Under the pieces are notes generated by a model, which worked only from the letters and a program-made list of their open reading frames with translations, had not been told where the DNA came from and did not search any database. From the NCBI RefSeq assembly GCF_001426185.1, contig NZ_LMRP01000004.1, positions 382,405 to 446,404 on the forward strand: a DNA stretch of 64,000 bases, in the 5' to 3' direction. Positions within the stretch are counted from its first letter, which is position 1, and each line of letters starts with the position of its first letter. Below are positions 46,429 to 55,414 of the stretch, one piece after another. Source of the DNA: Rhodococcus sp. Leaf247. GTDB lineage: Bacteria > Actinomycetota > Actinomycetes > Mycobacteriales > Mycobacteriaceae. A program made the translations under genes and the position numbers.

Positions 46429-47184
46429 TCAGCGCAGGCGGTCCGCCGAGGTCCGTGCAAGCTGCCTGACCAGGTCCGCGTTCACCGGCTCCGTCCCCGT
46501 TGCCACCAGCTGACTGACGGTCGACCCCACGAGGGTCAGCACCGCGTCGGTGGTCAGGGACACGCCGTCGCTGGTCACCGCGAGTCGCACGGCCACGGAT
46601 GCGTCGCCGATCGTGGGCGCGTCGGTCAACAGAGTGGACGCCCCGACGCGGTAGTCGACTCGCACGCCGTCGGCATCGGTGCCGGAGAAGGTCGCGCAAC
46701 GAGTCAGGGATTCCTGCACCGTCCGGAAGGCTGTCAGCGCTCCGGGCCCGTCGTAGCTGGCGGTGTCCTGGTCGATGGAGGAGAAGTCCGGCCCGCCGTA
46801 GGTGACGGAGGCGGAGCTGATGCCGCCGGGAAGCTGGGTGGCGACAGGGGCGAGCACGGCAGCGCACTCGGCCGGGTCGGTGCTCGATCGGTCCTCCGCG
46901 GACGCGCCGGGCGACGAGGGGTCCAGCGGCGGCAGGTCGTACCCGGTGTAGCCGGGCGGCAGGTCGGCGATGCTGATCATCCTGCCCGCCAGCAGAGCGT
47001 TGTCGGTGATCGGTCCGCTCCCGGTCGTGGCCGCCGGGGTCTCCACGGGGACGAACGCGGACAGTTCCACGGTCGGTGCCTCGGGGGCGGACTCGGAGGA
47101 CGTGTCCGTCTCCGCCGGACCGCTGCAGGCGGTCAGTGTGATCACGGCGATGGCCGCTGCCGCGACCCGAGCGCTCAACTCCAT
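46429..47184 (-). CDS. Putative lipoprotein, possibly PknH-sensor-like
   Basis: A 251-aa exported protein with signal peptide and lipobox TLTAC (Cys20). A low-complexity linker (21-55) precedes a globular domain with two later cysteines (DPAECAAVLAP and SLTRCATF) that could form a disulfide. The plan resembles PknH-type extracellular sensor domains and related actinobacterial lipoproteins, but I cannot assign a family firmly. The start overlaps the upstream lipoprotein gene by 10 bp, so the pair is co-transcribed. Confidence 0.7.
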   Translation of the reverse strand: MELSARVAAAAIAVITLTACSGPAETDTSSESAPEAPTVELSAFVPVETPAATTGSGPITDNALLAGRMISIADLPPGYTGYDLPPLDPSSPGASAEDRSSTDPAECAAVLAPVATQLPGGISSASVTYGGPDFSSIDQDTASYDGPGALTAFRTVQESLTRCATFSGTDADGVRVDYRVGASTLLTDAPTIGDASVAVRLAVTSDGVSLTTDAVLTLVGSTVSQLVATGTEPVNADLVRQLARTSADRLR

Positions 47185-48113
47185 GTCACCGTGTTCCCGG
47201 TGGTCTGCTTCAGCGTCGTCTGACTGTTCGCGTCGCGGTAGATCTGATCACCACCGACGGTGACGGTCCCTCCCAGCGGGAGCGGCTTGGACGGGTCGAT
47301 CCGCAGTTCACCCTGACCGGTCATCACGAACGACTCGATGTTCAAAGTTCCCTGGTTGTCGGGCAACTGCCACACCGGGTCCTCGGGCGATTGCTCGACA
47401 GCGACGTCGACGGTGGCGACTCCGTTGTCCAGAGCTTTCAGGGTGACGGTCGTCGTCTGCTTCAGCGAGATCCCACTGACCACTTCCTGGGTCACCGTCC
47501 ACGACGCCCCGACCCCGACCGGCTCGGCCGGGAAGGGAACAGCACGGTAGACCGCCTGCGAGAGTGCCTGTTCCACGGCCGAGCGGGCGATGTCGCGTGC
47601 GTCGGGAGACGGGTCGATGGTCAGTGCGGTGACCGCGCCGGACGCCGTGGTGGTCAGGCGAGCCGACGACCCCTCGGTGGGCGACAGGCTCGCCTGCAGA
47701 GTGGCGTCGGGAGTGGTGGCCGCACCCAACGTCATCGCGATGTCCAGGGTGTCCGCGCCCTCGGTCTCGGACGACGTCGCCGTCATCGGCATCGTGAGCG
47801 CGGGGGTCGAGAAGTCCTGCGGCGCGGCCGCATCGATCTGCTGGACGATCGTCGACTCCGTCGTCAGGGTCGCGGACTGCTGGTCCTGCGACGGCGCCGA
47901 TGCGATGACGGCCCGAGGCTCGGCTCCCGGGTCGACGAGGGTGGTGGTCACGTCGGAGACGGGCAACGTCACGGCCGTGGTGCTGGGCGTCAGTTCCTCT
48001 GTCGCGGGGGTGTCCGAATCGGTCCCGCACGCAGCGACAGCGAGGACGACGGACAGTGCCGCTGCGGCGACGAGGGCACGGCACGGACCGGGGCGCGTGG
48101 AGAGGGGTGTCAC
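47175..48113 (-). CDS. Putative lipoprotein of unknown function
   Basis: A 312-aa exported protein. [20 protein letters not shown] and LAVAAC form a signal peptide with a lipobox-like VAAC. The mature part is Ser/Thr-rich and beta-rich, with [34 protein letters not shown] and [25 protein letters not shown], a pattern of paired strands like DUF6263-type proteins. GTG 48113 was chosen to give the signal peptide; the frame is open far upstream as a shadow of lspA and rluD. First gene of the two-lipoprotein operon, divergent from lspA. Confidence 0.75.
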   Translation of the reverse strand: MTPLSTRPGPCRALVAAAALSVVLAVAACGTDSDTPATEELTPSTTAVTLPVSDVTTTLVDPGAEPRAVIASAPSQDQQSATLTTESTIVQQIDAAAPQDFSTPALTMPMTATSSETEGADTLDIAMTLGAATTPDATLQASLSPTEGSSARLTTTASGAVTALTIDPSPDARDIARSAVEQALSQAVYRAVPFPAEPVGVGASWTVTQEVVSGISLKQTTTVTLKALDNGVATVDVAVEQSPEDPVWQLPDNQGTLNIESFVMTGQGELRIDPSKPLPLGGTVTVGGDQIYRDANSQTTLKQTTGNTVTWS

Positions 48114-48207
48114 ACGCCCGAGGTTAGCGGTGCAACCTGAGCGCTCGGTGAGCAGTATTCGGGCACGGACGGGAAACGGCGGATCCGATGTAGTGGAGAA
48201 TGGACCG

Positions 48208-48786
48208 GTGACCGACGTGGAACCGCCCGATGTTGAACCTCGCAGCCGTCCCGCTGCCCGACGCATGCGACGGCTCGTCACTGTCGCTGCCGTCGTGCTC
48301 GCGCTCGACCTCGCCACCAAGATCGCCGCGGTCGCTCTGATCGCGCCGGGCGAGCGCGTCGGCATCGTCGGCGACACCGTCACTCTCCGGTTGGTTCGCA
48401 ACGCGGGCGCTGCCTTCTCGATGGCGACGGGCATGACCTGGTTGTTGACGCTGGTGGCCGTGGCTGTCGTCATCGGTGTCGTCCGTATCGGCCGGACACT
48501 GCGATCCGGATGGTGGGCGTTGGGACTCGGTCTGGTGCTCGGCGGTGCGTTGGGCAATCTGATCGACCGCTTCTTCCGCGCCCCGGGCCCGCTGCAAGGG
48601 CACGTGGTGGACTTCGTGTCCATCGGATGGTGGCCGGTGTTCAACGTCGCCGACTCGTCCATCGTCTGCGGGGCGATCCTGCTGGTGGCAATCACGGTGT
48701 TCGGTATCGAACCCGACGGACGACGCCGGTCCGATGCCACCGACGACAGTTCCGACGACGCTGTGAACGTGGAGAAGAACGCGTGA
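48208..48786 (+). CDS. lspA: Lipoprotein signal peptidase II
   Basis: Aspartyl protease that removes lipoprotein signal peptides after lipidation. The 192-aa protein has four transmembrane helices with conserved NAGAAF (helix 2 border), [12 protein letters not shown] and FNVADSSIV; the aspartates of LIDRF and NVADSS are the catalytic pair. A disordered N-terminal extension of about 20 residues is usual in actinobacteria. GTG 48208 is chosen with GGAGA upstream. Several lipoprotein substrates are encoded nearby. Matches Rv1539. Confidence 0.94.
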   Translation: MTDVEPPDVEPRSRPAARRMRRLVTVAAVVLALDLATKIAAVALIAPGERVGIVGDTVTLRLVRNAGAAFSMATGMTWLLTLVAVAVVIGVVRIGRTLRSGWWALGLGLVLGGALGNLIDRFFRAPGPLQGHVVDFVSIGWWPVFNVADSSIVCGAILLVAITVFGIEPDGRRRSDATDDSSDDAVNVEKNA

Positions 48787-49709
48787 GGGAGTCGCGGTCG
48801 ATGCCCGTTCCGGACGGGCTGGACGGCATGCGTGTCGACGCCGGCCTCGCGCGCCTGCTCGGTGTGTCTCGGACGGTCGCGGCGACACTCGCCGAGGAGG
48901 GCTCCGTGCAGGTGGACGGCGCCGACGTCTCGAAGTCCGACCGGCTGGGTGGTGGAACGTGGCTCGAGGTCCAGCTTCCCGAGCCGGCGCGTCCGTTGAC
49001 CATCGAGGCGCAACCGGTACCCGGGATGCAGATTCTGTACTCCGACGACGACATCGTCGTCGTCGACAAGCCCGTCGGTGTCGCGGCGCACGCCAGTGTG
49101 GGATGGACCGGTCCCACGGTCATCGGTGGTCTCGCGGCGGCCGGCTTCCGCATCTCGACGTCGGGCGTGCACGAACGTCAAGGCATCGTCCATCGGCTCG
49201 ACGTCGGAACGTCCGGTGTCATGGTGGTGGCCACGTCGGAGCGGGCCTACACGCTGCTGAAACGGGCGTTCAAGGAACGCACCATCGACAAGCGGTATCA
49301 CGCACTGGTGCAGGGCCATCCCGACCCGAGCAGCGGAACCATCGATGCCCCCATCGGGCGTCACCGCAGCAACGACTGGAAGTTCGCGGTGACGGCGGAC
49401 GGTAAGGCCAGCATCACGCACTACGACACGGTCGAGGCCTTCCAAGCGGCGAGCCTTCTGGACGTCCACTTGGAAACCGGTCGCACGCACCAGATCCGGG
49501 TCCATTTCTCGGCGCTCCGGCATCCGTGCTGCGGCGATCTCACGTACGGCGCGGACCCACGTCTGGCCGAGAGGCTGGGCCTCGAGCGGCAGTGGTTGCA
49601 CGCGAGGGCACTGGGATTCACGCATCCGGGCGACGGCCGCTACGTCGAATTCTCCAGCCCGTATCCGGCGGATCTGCAGCATGCACTGGACGTGCTGAGG
49701 GCGACCTGA
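48783..49709 (+). CDS. rluD: RluA/RluD-family 23S rRNA pseudouridine synthase
   Basis: A 308-aa enzyme: N-terminal S4 RNA-binding domain ([16 protein letters not shown]...[14 protein letters not shown]), then the catalytic domain with HRLDVGTSG containing the catalytic Asp, [25 protein letters not shown] and GDLTYG. It isomerises specific uridines in the large rRNA. GTG 48783 overlaps the lspA stop, as in Rv1539-Rv1540. The precise rRNA target cannot be told from sequence. Confidence 0.92.
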   Translation: MRESRSMPVPDGLDGMRVDAGLARLLGVSRTVAATLAEEGSVQVDGADVSKSDRLGGGTWLEVQLPEPARPLTIEAQPVPGMQILYSDDDIVVVDKPVGVAAHASVGWTGPTVIGGLAAAGFRISTSGVHERQGIVHRLDVGTSGVMVVATSERAYTLLKRAFKERTIDKRYHALVQGHPDPSSGTIDAPIGRHRSNDWKFAVTADGKASITHYDTVEAFQAASLLDVHLETGRTHQIRVHFSALRHPCCGDLTYGADPRLAERLGLERQWLHARALGFTHPGDGRYVEFSSPYPADLQHALDVLRAT

Positions 49710-49711
49710 CC

Positions 49712-50347
49712 GTGGTGCATCGGGCCGCGCCGGTGGCGGCCGTCGTCGTGCTGGCCGTGCTCGTCCTGGTGCTGGGCGTCGTGAATCCGGTGCGGATGTC
49801 CTCTGTTCGCACCGATGCGCTGGGTCCCGACAACGACGAGACCGCCGAGCAGTATCTCGACCGAGTGGGCGCACCCGTCCCCGGCGACGACCCGCAGTGG
49901 GCTCTGGTGTCGTTCTCGCGGGAACTCACCGCGGACGAGGTCCCGTCCGTCGTGGACGGCACCCGAGTCTCCGTGGTGTACGTCCATGTCGTCGTCGATC
50001 GGGTCCAGACCCCGCTCGTCGAGGTACCGGTCCCGGACACCCGACAGGTCGTGATCCGGTCGGTGCGCGAGGCCGCGCGTCTGGTCCCGCCCGGTCGCAG
50101 CGAGCGAGGGAGAGCGGTGCAGACCCTGGTCCGGAACCGGCTTCTCGCGGACTGTGCGTGCGTCGCGGGAGTTCTGGTCCGGTCGACCGGGAACCGGTTG
50201 GTTGCTCTGGCGGGCAGCGCGGATATCCGTGCGGTGGAAGCACTTCCGACGGACGCAGTGTTCGGACGTTTCGCCGTCGCGCCGCTGTACCCCGAACGTG
50301 TCGGCGACGCCGTCCAGCCCGACGACGGGCCGCTCCCGCCCGCGTGA
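49712..50347 (+). CDS. Membrane-anchored protein of unknown function
   Basis: A 211-aa protein with an N-terminal transmembrane helix or uncleaved signal (about 4-26) and an extracytoplasmic part. Visible segments are YLDRVGAPVPGDDPQWALVSFSRELTADEV, VVYVHVVVDRVQTPLVEVPVPDTRQVVI and a Cys-Ala-Cys pair (DCACVAGVLV). It starts 3 nt after rluD, so it belongs to the lspA-rluD operon. I do not recognise a family. Confidence 0.7.
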   Translation: MVHRAAPVAAVVVLAVLVLVLGVVNPVRMSSVRTDALGPDNDETAEQYLDRVGAPVPGDDPQWALVSFSRELTADEVPSVVDGTRVSVVYVHVVVDRVQTPLVEVPVPDTRQVVIRSVREAARLVPPGRSERGRAVQTLVRNRLLADCACVAGVLVRSTGNRLVALAGSADIRAVEALPTDAVFGRFAVAPLYPERVGDAVQPDDGPLPPA

Positions 50348-50353
50348 GGTGAG

Positions 50354-50950
50354 TCAGGGTTCGAGTCGACCGAAGCCCAGGACGGCCGAGTCGTCGTCCA
50401 CGGCGAGATCGTGCACCCGGATCCCGCCCATCTCGTTACCGCCGACGGTGGTCACGGAATCGCCGTCCACCGCCACCACGATGTTGGTGTGCTGACCCAC
50501 CAGGACGTTTCCCAGCGGACCGCCCGATTCGTAGAGCACCACATCGCCGACGGCCGGCCGATAGTCGCCGACCGGTTCGAAGCGGCCCTGCTCCTGGTAG
50601 TACTCGGTCAGCGTGTAGACACCGGGGATCCGCCAGCTGCCGGAGTTCGGATTCTCCAGCGGCATGCCGCTCTCACGCATGACCCAGCTGACGAAATCGG
50701 CGCACCACGCCTCCTCGACACCCTCGGCGTAGAACGTTCCCGGACGGGGCTCGTCGTGCTCCTGTCCCGCAACGGACAGGACGCGTTGCTGCGCCGGCGT
50801 CAGATTCGAGCTCGCCGCGGGGAAATCGGCTGTGTCCCAGGGGAAGTAACGCTCCGGCGCCGACCACACCACGGCGCCGCCGACGATGATGCCGACTGCG
50901 GCGACGCCGACGGCACTGCGGCGGACCCGTGTTCGTGTGGTCGTCGTCAT
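50354..50950 (-). CDS. Exported CHAP-domain peptidoglycan amidase/peptidase
   Basis: A 198-aa protein with an N-terminal signal/anchor helix (about 10-35) and a CHAP domain. The catalytic Cys is in EEAWCADFVSWVM and the His in VGQHTNIVVAV, followed by VGGNEMGG. CHAP enzymes cleave peptidoglycan stem peptides or glycan-peptide bonds. ATG 50950 is preferred; an in-frame upstream start at 50974 would add eight residues. Divergent from the DUF218 gene. Confidence 0.82.
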   Translation of the reverse strand: MTTTTRTRVRRSAVGVAAVGIIVGGAVVWSAPERYFPWDTADFPAASSNLTPAQQRVLSVAGQEHDEPRPGTFYAEGVEEAWCADFVSWVMRESGMPLENPNSGSWRIPGVYTLTEYYQEQGRFEPVGDYRPAVGDVVLYESGGPLGNVLVGQHTNIVVAVDGDSVTTVGGNEMGGIRVHDLAVDDDSAVLGFGRLEP

Positions 50951-51033
50951 GGCCTCGACGCTACCGACGCGCACGGCGATGCGGGCGCCGCCGGGTGGAT
51001 CTTCACCGAACCCTCACATGGTGAACTGGACGC

Positions 51034-51690
51034 ATGACTCCCATAGGTCGCCGACACGTCGCGGTCGCGGTGTCGGTGGCAGCCGTCGCCGTCGCTGCGG
51101 TCGTCGCCGGGTCGGCATCGTGGGTGGCTCTCGCCTCGCACGGCCGTGTGCACGACGCGGCAGATGCGCCGACCGCCCCTGTCGCGATCGTCCTCGGGGC
51201 GCGCGTACAGAACGGTGAGCCGTCGGCGTTCCTGCGCGGGCGACTGGACGCGGCACTCCGGTTGATGGAGGACGGGACGGTCCGTGCTCTGCTGCTCTCC
51301 GGCAATGCGAACGGCGCGTCGGGGGACGAGATCGCCGTCATGACCGACTACCTCGTCGATCGGGGTGTCGACCCGTCCAGGATCGTCGTGGACGGCGTAG
51401 GTCTGACCACGTACGACACGTGCCTGCGTGCCGTGGCCACCTATGGAATCGGACGAGCGATCGTCGTCAGTCAGGGGACCCACGTGTCCAGAGCGGTAGC
51501 GCTGTGTCGCGCGGTCGGACTCGACGCCGACGGTGTGATCGCCGCGTGCGACTGTTCACGCCGCGCGTTGCTGCGGCAGTCGGTGCGCGAGATGCTGGCC
51601 CGGCCCAAGGCGGTGCTCGATGTCCTGCGCGGCAGACCTCCAGCAGTCTCGACGCCGGCGACGGACCAGGTGCAGCGAGCGGCGCGCTGA
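51034..51690 (+). CDS. SanA/YdcF-like DUF218 membrane protein
   Basis: A 218-aa protein with an N-terminal transmembrane helix (about 8-32) and a DUF218 domain: APVAIVLGARVQNGEPSAFLRGRLDAALRLMEDG, LLLSGNANG, MTDYLVDRGVDPSRIVVDGVGLTTYDTCLRA and VVSQGTHVSRAVALCRAVGLDADGV. SanA-type proteins affect envelope barrier function and vancomycin tolerance in enterobacteria. A surface or periplasmic role is likely; the substrate is unknown. Confidence 0.85.
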   Translation: MTPIGRRHVAVAVSVAAVAVAAVVAGSASWVALASHGRVHDAADAPTAPVAIVLGARVQNGEPSAFLRGRLDAALRLMEDGTVRALLLSGNANGASGDEIAVMTDYLVDRGVDPSRIVVDGVGLTTYDTCLRAVATYGIGRAIVVSQGTHVSRAVALCRAVGLDADGVIAACDCSRRALLRQSVREMLARPKAVLDVLRGRPPAVSTPATDQVQRAAR

Positions 51691-51811
51691 GCACGCTCGG
51701 AATCACCTCGAGTCGAACCCTGTCGGGCCGGTCGGCGCCGGGGGAGTGTGAGCGAGAGCATTCATGCACGAGTGCTCATGTCGCCATGTGAACCGACCTC
51801 AGGAGTCCGAC

Positions 51812-52306
51812 GTGTCCGTCACCGATCAGTACCTCGCGAACAACAAGGACTACGCAGCCTCGTTCTCGGGACCGCTTCCGCTTCCGCCGAGCAAGGGCGT
51901 CGCCGTCGTCGCGTGCATGGACGCGCGGCTCGACGTCTACCGCATCCTGGGGCTGAACGACGGTGAAGCGCATGTGATCCGCAATGCCGGCGGAGTGGTG
52001 ACGGACGACGAGATCCGCTCGCTCGCCATCAGCCAGCGGCTGCTCGGCACCACCGAGATCATCCTGATCCATCACACCGACTGCGGCATGCTCACCTTCT
52101 CCGACGACGACTTCAAGGCCGGCATCGCGGACGAGGTCGGTGTCAAGCCGACATGGGCAGCCGAGGCGTTCGGAGATCTGGACACCGACGTGCGTCAGCA
52201 GCTGAAGCGAATCGAGCTGAGCCCGTTCGTCACGAAGACCACGTCACTGCGCGGGTTCGTCTTCGACGTCGCCAGTGGAGAACTGCGCGAGGTCACCGCA
52301 GCCTGA
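51812..52306 (+). CDS. Beta-class carbonic anhydrase (Rv1284-like)
   Basis: Zinc enzyme interconverting CO2 and bicarbonate, 164 aa. Zinc ligands C35, H88 and C91 and the catalytic dyad D37-R39 (CMDARLD) sit at the same numbers as in M. tuberculosis Rv1284. Also conserved are VIRNAGGVVTDDEIRSLAISQRLLGT and the C-terminal TTSLRGFVFDV. GTG 51812 follows AGGAGT; an in-frame ATG 48 nt upstream lacks a good site. Confidence 0.93.
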   Translation: MSVTDQYLANNKDYAASFSGPLPLPPSKGVAVVACMDARLDVYRILGLNDGEAHVIRNAGGVVTDDEIRSLAISQRLLGTTEIILIHHTDCGMLTFSDDDFKAGIADEVGVKPTWAAEAFGDLDTDVRQQLKRIELSPFVTKTTSLRGFVFDVASGELREVTAA

Positions 52307-52326
52307 TCTCGGCCGGTGAAACGGGG

Positions 52327-52989
52327 TCAGTTCGCGCTGCCCCGTCGCGCCTTCTCGAGAGCGGCGAGAGTCGACATGACGGTCGCGCGCTGGCGCTGCA
52401 GGTCGCTCAGCCGCGCTCGCGCGGGAAGCCCGGTAGAGGACTCCGCGTCGGTGATTCCCACGTCGATCGCCGAGAGCTGCTCGAGCAGTCCCGCGACGCG
52501 GTCGGCCAGGACGGAGACGTCGACATCCGTGACGACGCCCGACGGGGCCGGCTTCGTCGCAGCGGTGGTCGACCGGGCCGGAGCCGAGCGGACCGACGCC
52601 GATGCTCCGGCGCGCGCCGAGGCCTTCCGTACGTCGGCTGCACCCGGTCGCTTGGGCAGGCGCACGCGGTCGAGTGCGGCACGGGAGGCGCGAGCCGCGG
52701 TGCGGTGCTCGAGTTCCTCGTCGTCGTCGGACGTGACAGCGCCGCCCAGGGGACGCAGTCCGTACATCCCGATGAACCGTCGTGCAGCGTCGATCGTGTT
52801 CTCGTGCTCGCGGCATTCCGCGCACCGCGGCTCGTCCCGGAACGTCTCGATATCGGTACGGCTGCCGCACCAGACGCAGCCGCCGGGGCTCCACCGGCGG
52901 GTGGTCGGGGGCACGTCGGCGGTGCTGTCGACGGGCGTGGAGGTCATCGTGGAGGAAGTGCTGGAGCCGAGGGTTCGATCGTCGATCAC
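52327..52989 (-). CDS. Hypothetical protein with zinc-ribbon-like cysteines
   Basis: A 220-aa protein I do not recognise. CVWCG (about 38-42) and RCAEC (about 55-59) form a CXXC...CXXC pair that could bind zinc. The middle is Ala/Arg/Ser-rich and probably disordered. The C-terminal 60 residues (VSVLADRVAGLLEQLSAID...ARLSDLQRQRATVMSTLAAL) predict a coiled coil. Convergent with the carbonic anhydrase gene. The start is uncertain between GTG 52989 and an internal ATG giving MTSTPVDST. Confidence 0.6.
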   Translation of the reverse strand: MIDDRTLGSSTSSTMTSTPVDSTADVPPTTRRWSPGGCVWCGSRTDIETFRDEPRCAECREHENTIDAARRFIGMYGLRPLGGAVTSDDDEELEHRTAARASRAALDRVRLPKRPGAADVRKASARAGASASVRSAPARSTTAATKPAPSGVVTDVDVSVLADRVAGLLEQLSAIDVGITDAESSTGLPARARLSDLQRQRATVMSTLAALEKARRGSAN

Positions 52990-53076
52990 GTCGAATCAGC
53001 GTAGTGCACGGATGCGGTACCGACTCGCGGGACCGTCTGTCGCCTCGGGCTTTTCGCACCGACGGTGATGAACGTC

Positions 53077-53105
53077 ATGACACATCGCGTCGCACCGTCC
53101 ATACT
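53077..53105 (+). promoter_or_regulatory. Probable leaderless promoter of the MBL-fold gene
   Basis: ATGACA (53077-53082), a 17-bp spacer and CATACT (53100-53105). GTG 53114 follows 8 nt later, suggesting a leaderless transcript. Confidence 0.45.
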
Positions 53106-53113
53106 CGGCACTT

Positions 53114-53878
53114 GTGAGCAGCCTCGAAGTCACGACCGTCGCAGACGGCGTCCACGTAGCGTACGGTCCCGACGTCAACTGGACGCTCCTCGTGGACGGT
53201 GAGGACGTCACCCTCGTCGACTCCGGTTACCCCCGCTACGTCGGTGCCGTCCTGGAATCGCTCGCCCGGGTCGGACGCCGTCCGGAGGAGGTCCGCGCGA
53301 TCCTCCTGACCCACGCCCACATCGATCACATCGGCGGCGCTGCCCACTTCGCGACCACCTACGGGACTCCGGTGCTGACCTCGGACACGGAGGCGCGCCA
53401 CGCTCGGCGCGAGTACCTCGAGCAGGCGACGCCGCTCGACGTGGCGCGCAATGTCTGGCGACGCGGCGCGCTGCCCTGGACGTTCCGCATCCTCCGGGCG
53501 GGCGGGACCGAGTCGGGAGCGGTGCCCGACGCCGACGGTTTCGGGTCCGTCGTGGGGCCGGTTCCCGGCGGTCCGCTCGACCTGCCGGGTGGCCCGGTGC
53601 CGGTGGACACGGCCGGGCACACGTCGGGACACACGGCCTATTCCGTCCCGAGCGCCGGCGCCGTCCTCAGTGGCGACGCGGTGATCACCGGTCACGCCCT
53701 CAGCGCGCACGAGGGTCCGCAGATGCTTCCACCGCTGTTCGAGCACGATCGGCCGCGCGAGCTGGCCGCCCTGGACGCGTTCGCCGCCCTCGATGCCGAC
53801 GTGCTGATTCCCGGCCACGGGCCTGTGCACCGCGGTTCCGTCGCCGACGCGGTGCGACGCGTACGTGCCGGCAGCTGA
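53114..53878 (+). CDS. Metallo-beta-lactamase-fold hydrolase
   Basis: A 254-aa MBL-fold protein. The metal-binding motif THAHIDHIGG (HXHXDH), the later histidine in VDTAGHTSGH, the aspartate in LSGDAVI and the final PGHGPVH complete the usual dinuclear zinc site. No signal peptide, so cytoplasmic. The substrate is unknown; glyoxalase II-like or quorum-lactonase-like activities are possible. The GTG start is supported by the promoter 8 nt upstream. Confidence 0.87.
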   Translation: MSSLEVTTVADGVHVAYGPDVNWTLLVDGEDVTLVDSGYPRYVGAVLESLARVGRRPEEVRAILLTHAHIDHIGGAAHFATTYGTPVLTSDTEARHARREYLEQATPLDVARNVWRRGALPWTFRILRAGGTESGAVPDADGFGSVVGPVPGGPLDLPGGPVPVDTAGHTSGHTAYSVPSAGAVLSGDAVITGHALSAHEGPQMLPPLFEHDRPRELAALDAFAALDADVLIPGHGPVHRGSVADAVRRVRAGS

Positions 53879-53887
53879 GGGCCGGGC

Positions 53888-54289
53888 TCAGCGCGTCCAT
53901 CGAATCCTGATGGGACCCTTGGCCGTCGACGGGTCCACCACGGAACCCTTCTGCGTGATCTGGACTTCGCCGGCGGCCACGAGGCGTCGGGCGGCTCGGC
54001 GAACGGGTTCCATCAGGGGACGCCAGTCGTCGGGGGCCACCGCGCGTGCGACGTCGGACGGGCAGATCGAGGAGTCGCGAGCGCGCCCGTCGAGTGCGCG
54101 CCGGATGGCGTCCTCGAGACCGTCGTCGGCGCCGTCCGCACCGGTTCGGCGGCAGGAGTCGCTGCAGTACTTCACGGAGTCCCAGTCGCGCTCCCACTTC
54201 TTGCGCCACTCGATCCGGCGCCCGCACACCACACACGTCTTGTCCTCGCGTGATGTCGCGGCCTCGGCCGATCGCTTCCTGTGTGACAC
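53888..54289 (-). CDS. DUF2256-DUF3253 fusion protein
   Basis: A 133-aa protein joining two domains. The N-terminal DUF2256-like zinc knuckle is [20 protein letters not shown]...[10 protein letters not shown], with four cysteines. The C-terminal DUF3253 winged-helix-like domain contains [55 protein letters not shown]. It looks like a nucleic-acid-binding protein; the function is unknown. GTG 54289 is chosen because DUF2256 begins shortly after; the frame is open much further upstream without domain support. Confidence 0.8.
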   Translation of the reverse strand: MSHRKRSAEAATSREDKTCVVCGRRIEWRKKWERDWDSVKYCSDSCRRTGADGADDGLEDAIRRALDGRARDSSICPSDVARAVAPDDWRPLMEPVRRAARRLVAAGEVQITQKGSVVDPSTAKGPIRIRWTR

Positions 54290-54361
54290 GCACTCGATTG
54301 TGCCCTTCCCCGTCGTCCGGGGGTCACGCCCCGCGTAGGGGGCGCAGGCAGCGGGGATAGC

Positions 54362-55339
54362 GTGAGCGGTGTGACGAGTTCCCGGTTCCGAGTCGGCGCA
54401 CGACAACACGGCACTCCGCGCTCTGCCGGCAGCGTGGGCCTGCTCAGCGGGGTGGGCGCCTACGGCCTCTGGGGACTGTTCCCGGCGTTCTTCGGCGTGC
54501 TGTCGTTCGCAGGGCCGGTCGAGGTCCTCGCTCACCGGATCGTGTGGACACTGGTCCTGATGCTGGTGCTCCTCGCCGCGCTCGGACGACTGTCGACACT
54601 GCGAGGTCTGCCGGCGCGCACCTGGGGTGTGGTGGCGTTGTCGTCGGTCTTCATCTCGATCAACTGGGGCGTGTACATCTACGCCGTCTCCCAGGACCGA
54701 GTGGTCGAGGCCGCGTTGGGATACTTCATCAACCCTCTGGTCAGCGTCCTGCTCGGAGTCGTCGTGTTCCGGGAACGGCTGGGCCGTGCCCAGATCGCGG
54801 CTCTCGCACTGGCATTCGTGGCGGTGGTCGTGCTCACCGTGGACTACGGCCGACCGCCCGTGATCGCGCTGACGCTGGCGTTCTCCTTCGCTCTGTACGG
54901 AGTGATGAAGAAGGTGGTCCGGCTCGAACCCACCACGTCGCTGACCGCGGAGGGACTCGTCGGTGCACCGATCGCCCTGGTCTACCTGATCGTCCTGGGG
55001 GTCGGCGGGGGAGCGAGCGCGCTGTCCCTCGGGGTGCCGCACGCCCTGCTCCTGGTACTCGCCGGGCCCGTCACCGCACTGCCTCTCCTGCTGTTCGGAA
55101 TGGCTGCGCAGAAGTTGCCGTTGGTCACCCTCGGCCTCCTGCAGTACCTGACACCGGGCCTGCAGCTCGCGTGGGGAGTGCTGGTGCTGAACGAGGACAT
55201 GCCGGCGTCCCGGTGGATCGGATTCGCGCTGATCTGGTGCGCGTTGGTGATCTTCACCGTGGACTCCGTACGGCGTCTGCGGGCCCACCGGGTGGCGTCG
55301 GTGCCGGTCGAGGCGGCGTCCGCGGACACACCACGCTGA
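54362..55339 (+). CDS. rarD: EamA-family transporter RarD
   Basis: A 325-aa ten-helix drug/metabolite transporter. Typical RarD motifs are [92 protein letters not shown] and [15 protein letters not shown]. RarD proteins are predicted permeases originally tied to chloramphenicol sensitivity; the physiological substrate is unsettled. GTG 54362 or the nearby GTG 54371 starts it. Confidence 0.9.
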   Translation: MSGVTSSRFRVGARQHGTPRSAGSVGLLSGVGAYGLWGLFPAFFGVLSFAGPVEVLAHRIVWTLVLMLVLLAALGRLSTLRGLPARTWGVVALSSVFISINWGVYIYAVSQDRVVEAALGYFINPLVSVLLGVVVFRERLGRAQIAALALAFVAVVVLTVDYGRPPVIALTLAFSFALYGVMKKVVRLEPTTSLTAEGLVGAPIALVYLIVLGVGGGASALSLGVPHALLLVLAGPVTALPLLLFGMAAQKLPLVTLGLLQYLTPGLQLAWGVLVLNEDMPASRWIGFALIWCALVIFTVDSVRRLRAHRVASVPVEAASADTPR

Positions 55340-55401
55340 GTCCTCATCCGTCACAGTCGTCACAGGCGCGTGTGACGGCGTTGCGTGTCGGTCCGAAGCC
55401 T

Positions 55402-55407
55402 TAGAGT
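55402..55407 (+). promoter_or_regulatory. -10 box for leaderless dnaE1
   Basis: TAGAGT ends 7 nt before GTG 55415, the spacing of a leaderless transcript. It rules against the in-frame upstream start at 55385, which would precede the promoter. Confidence 0.45.
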
Positions 55408-55414
55408 GGCTCCC

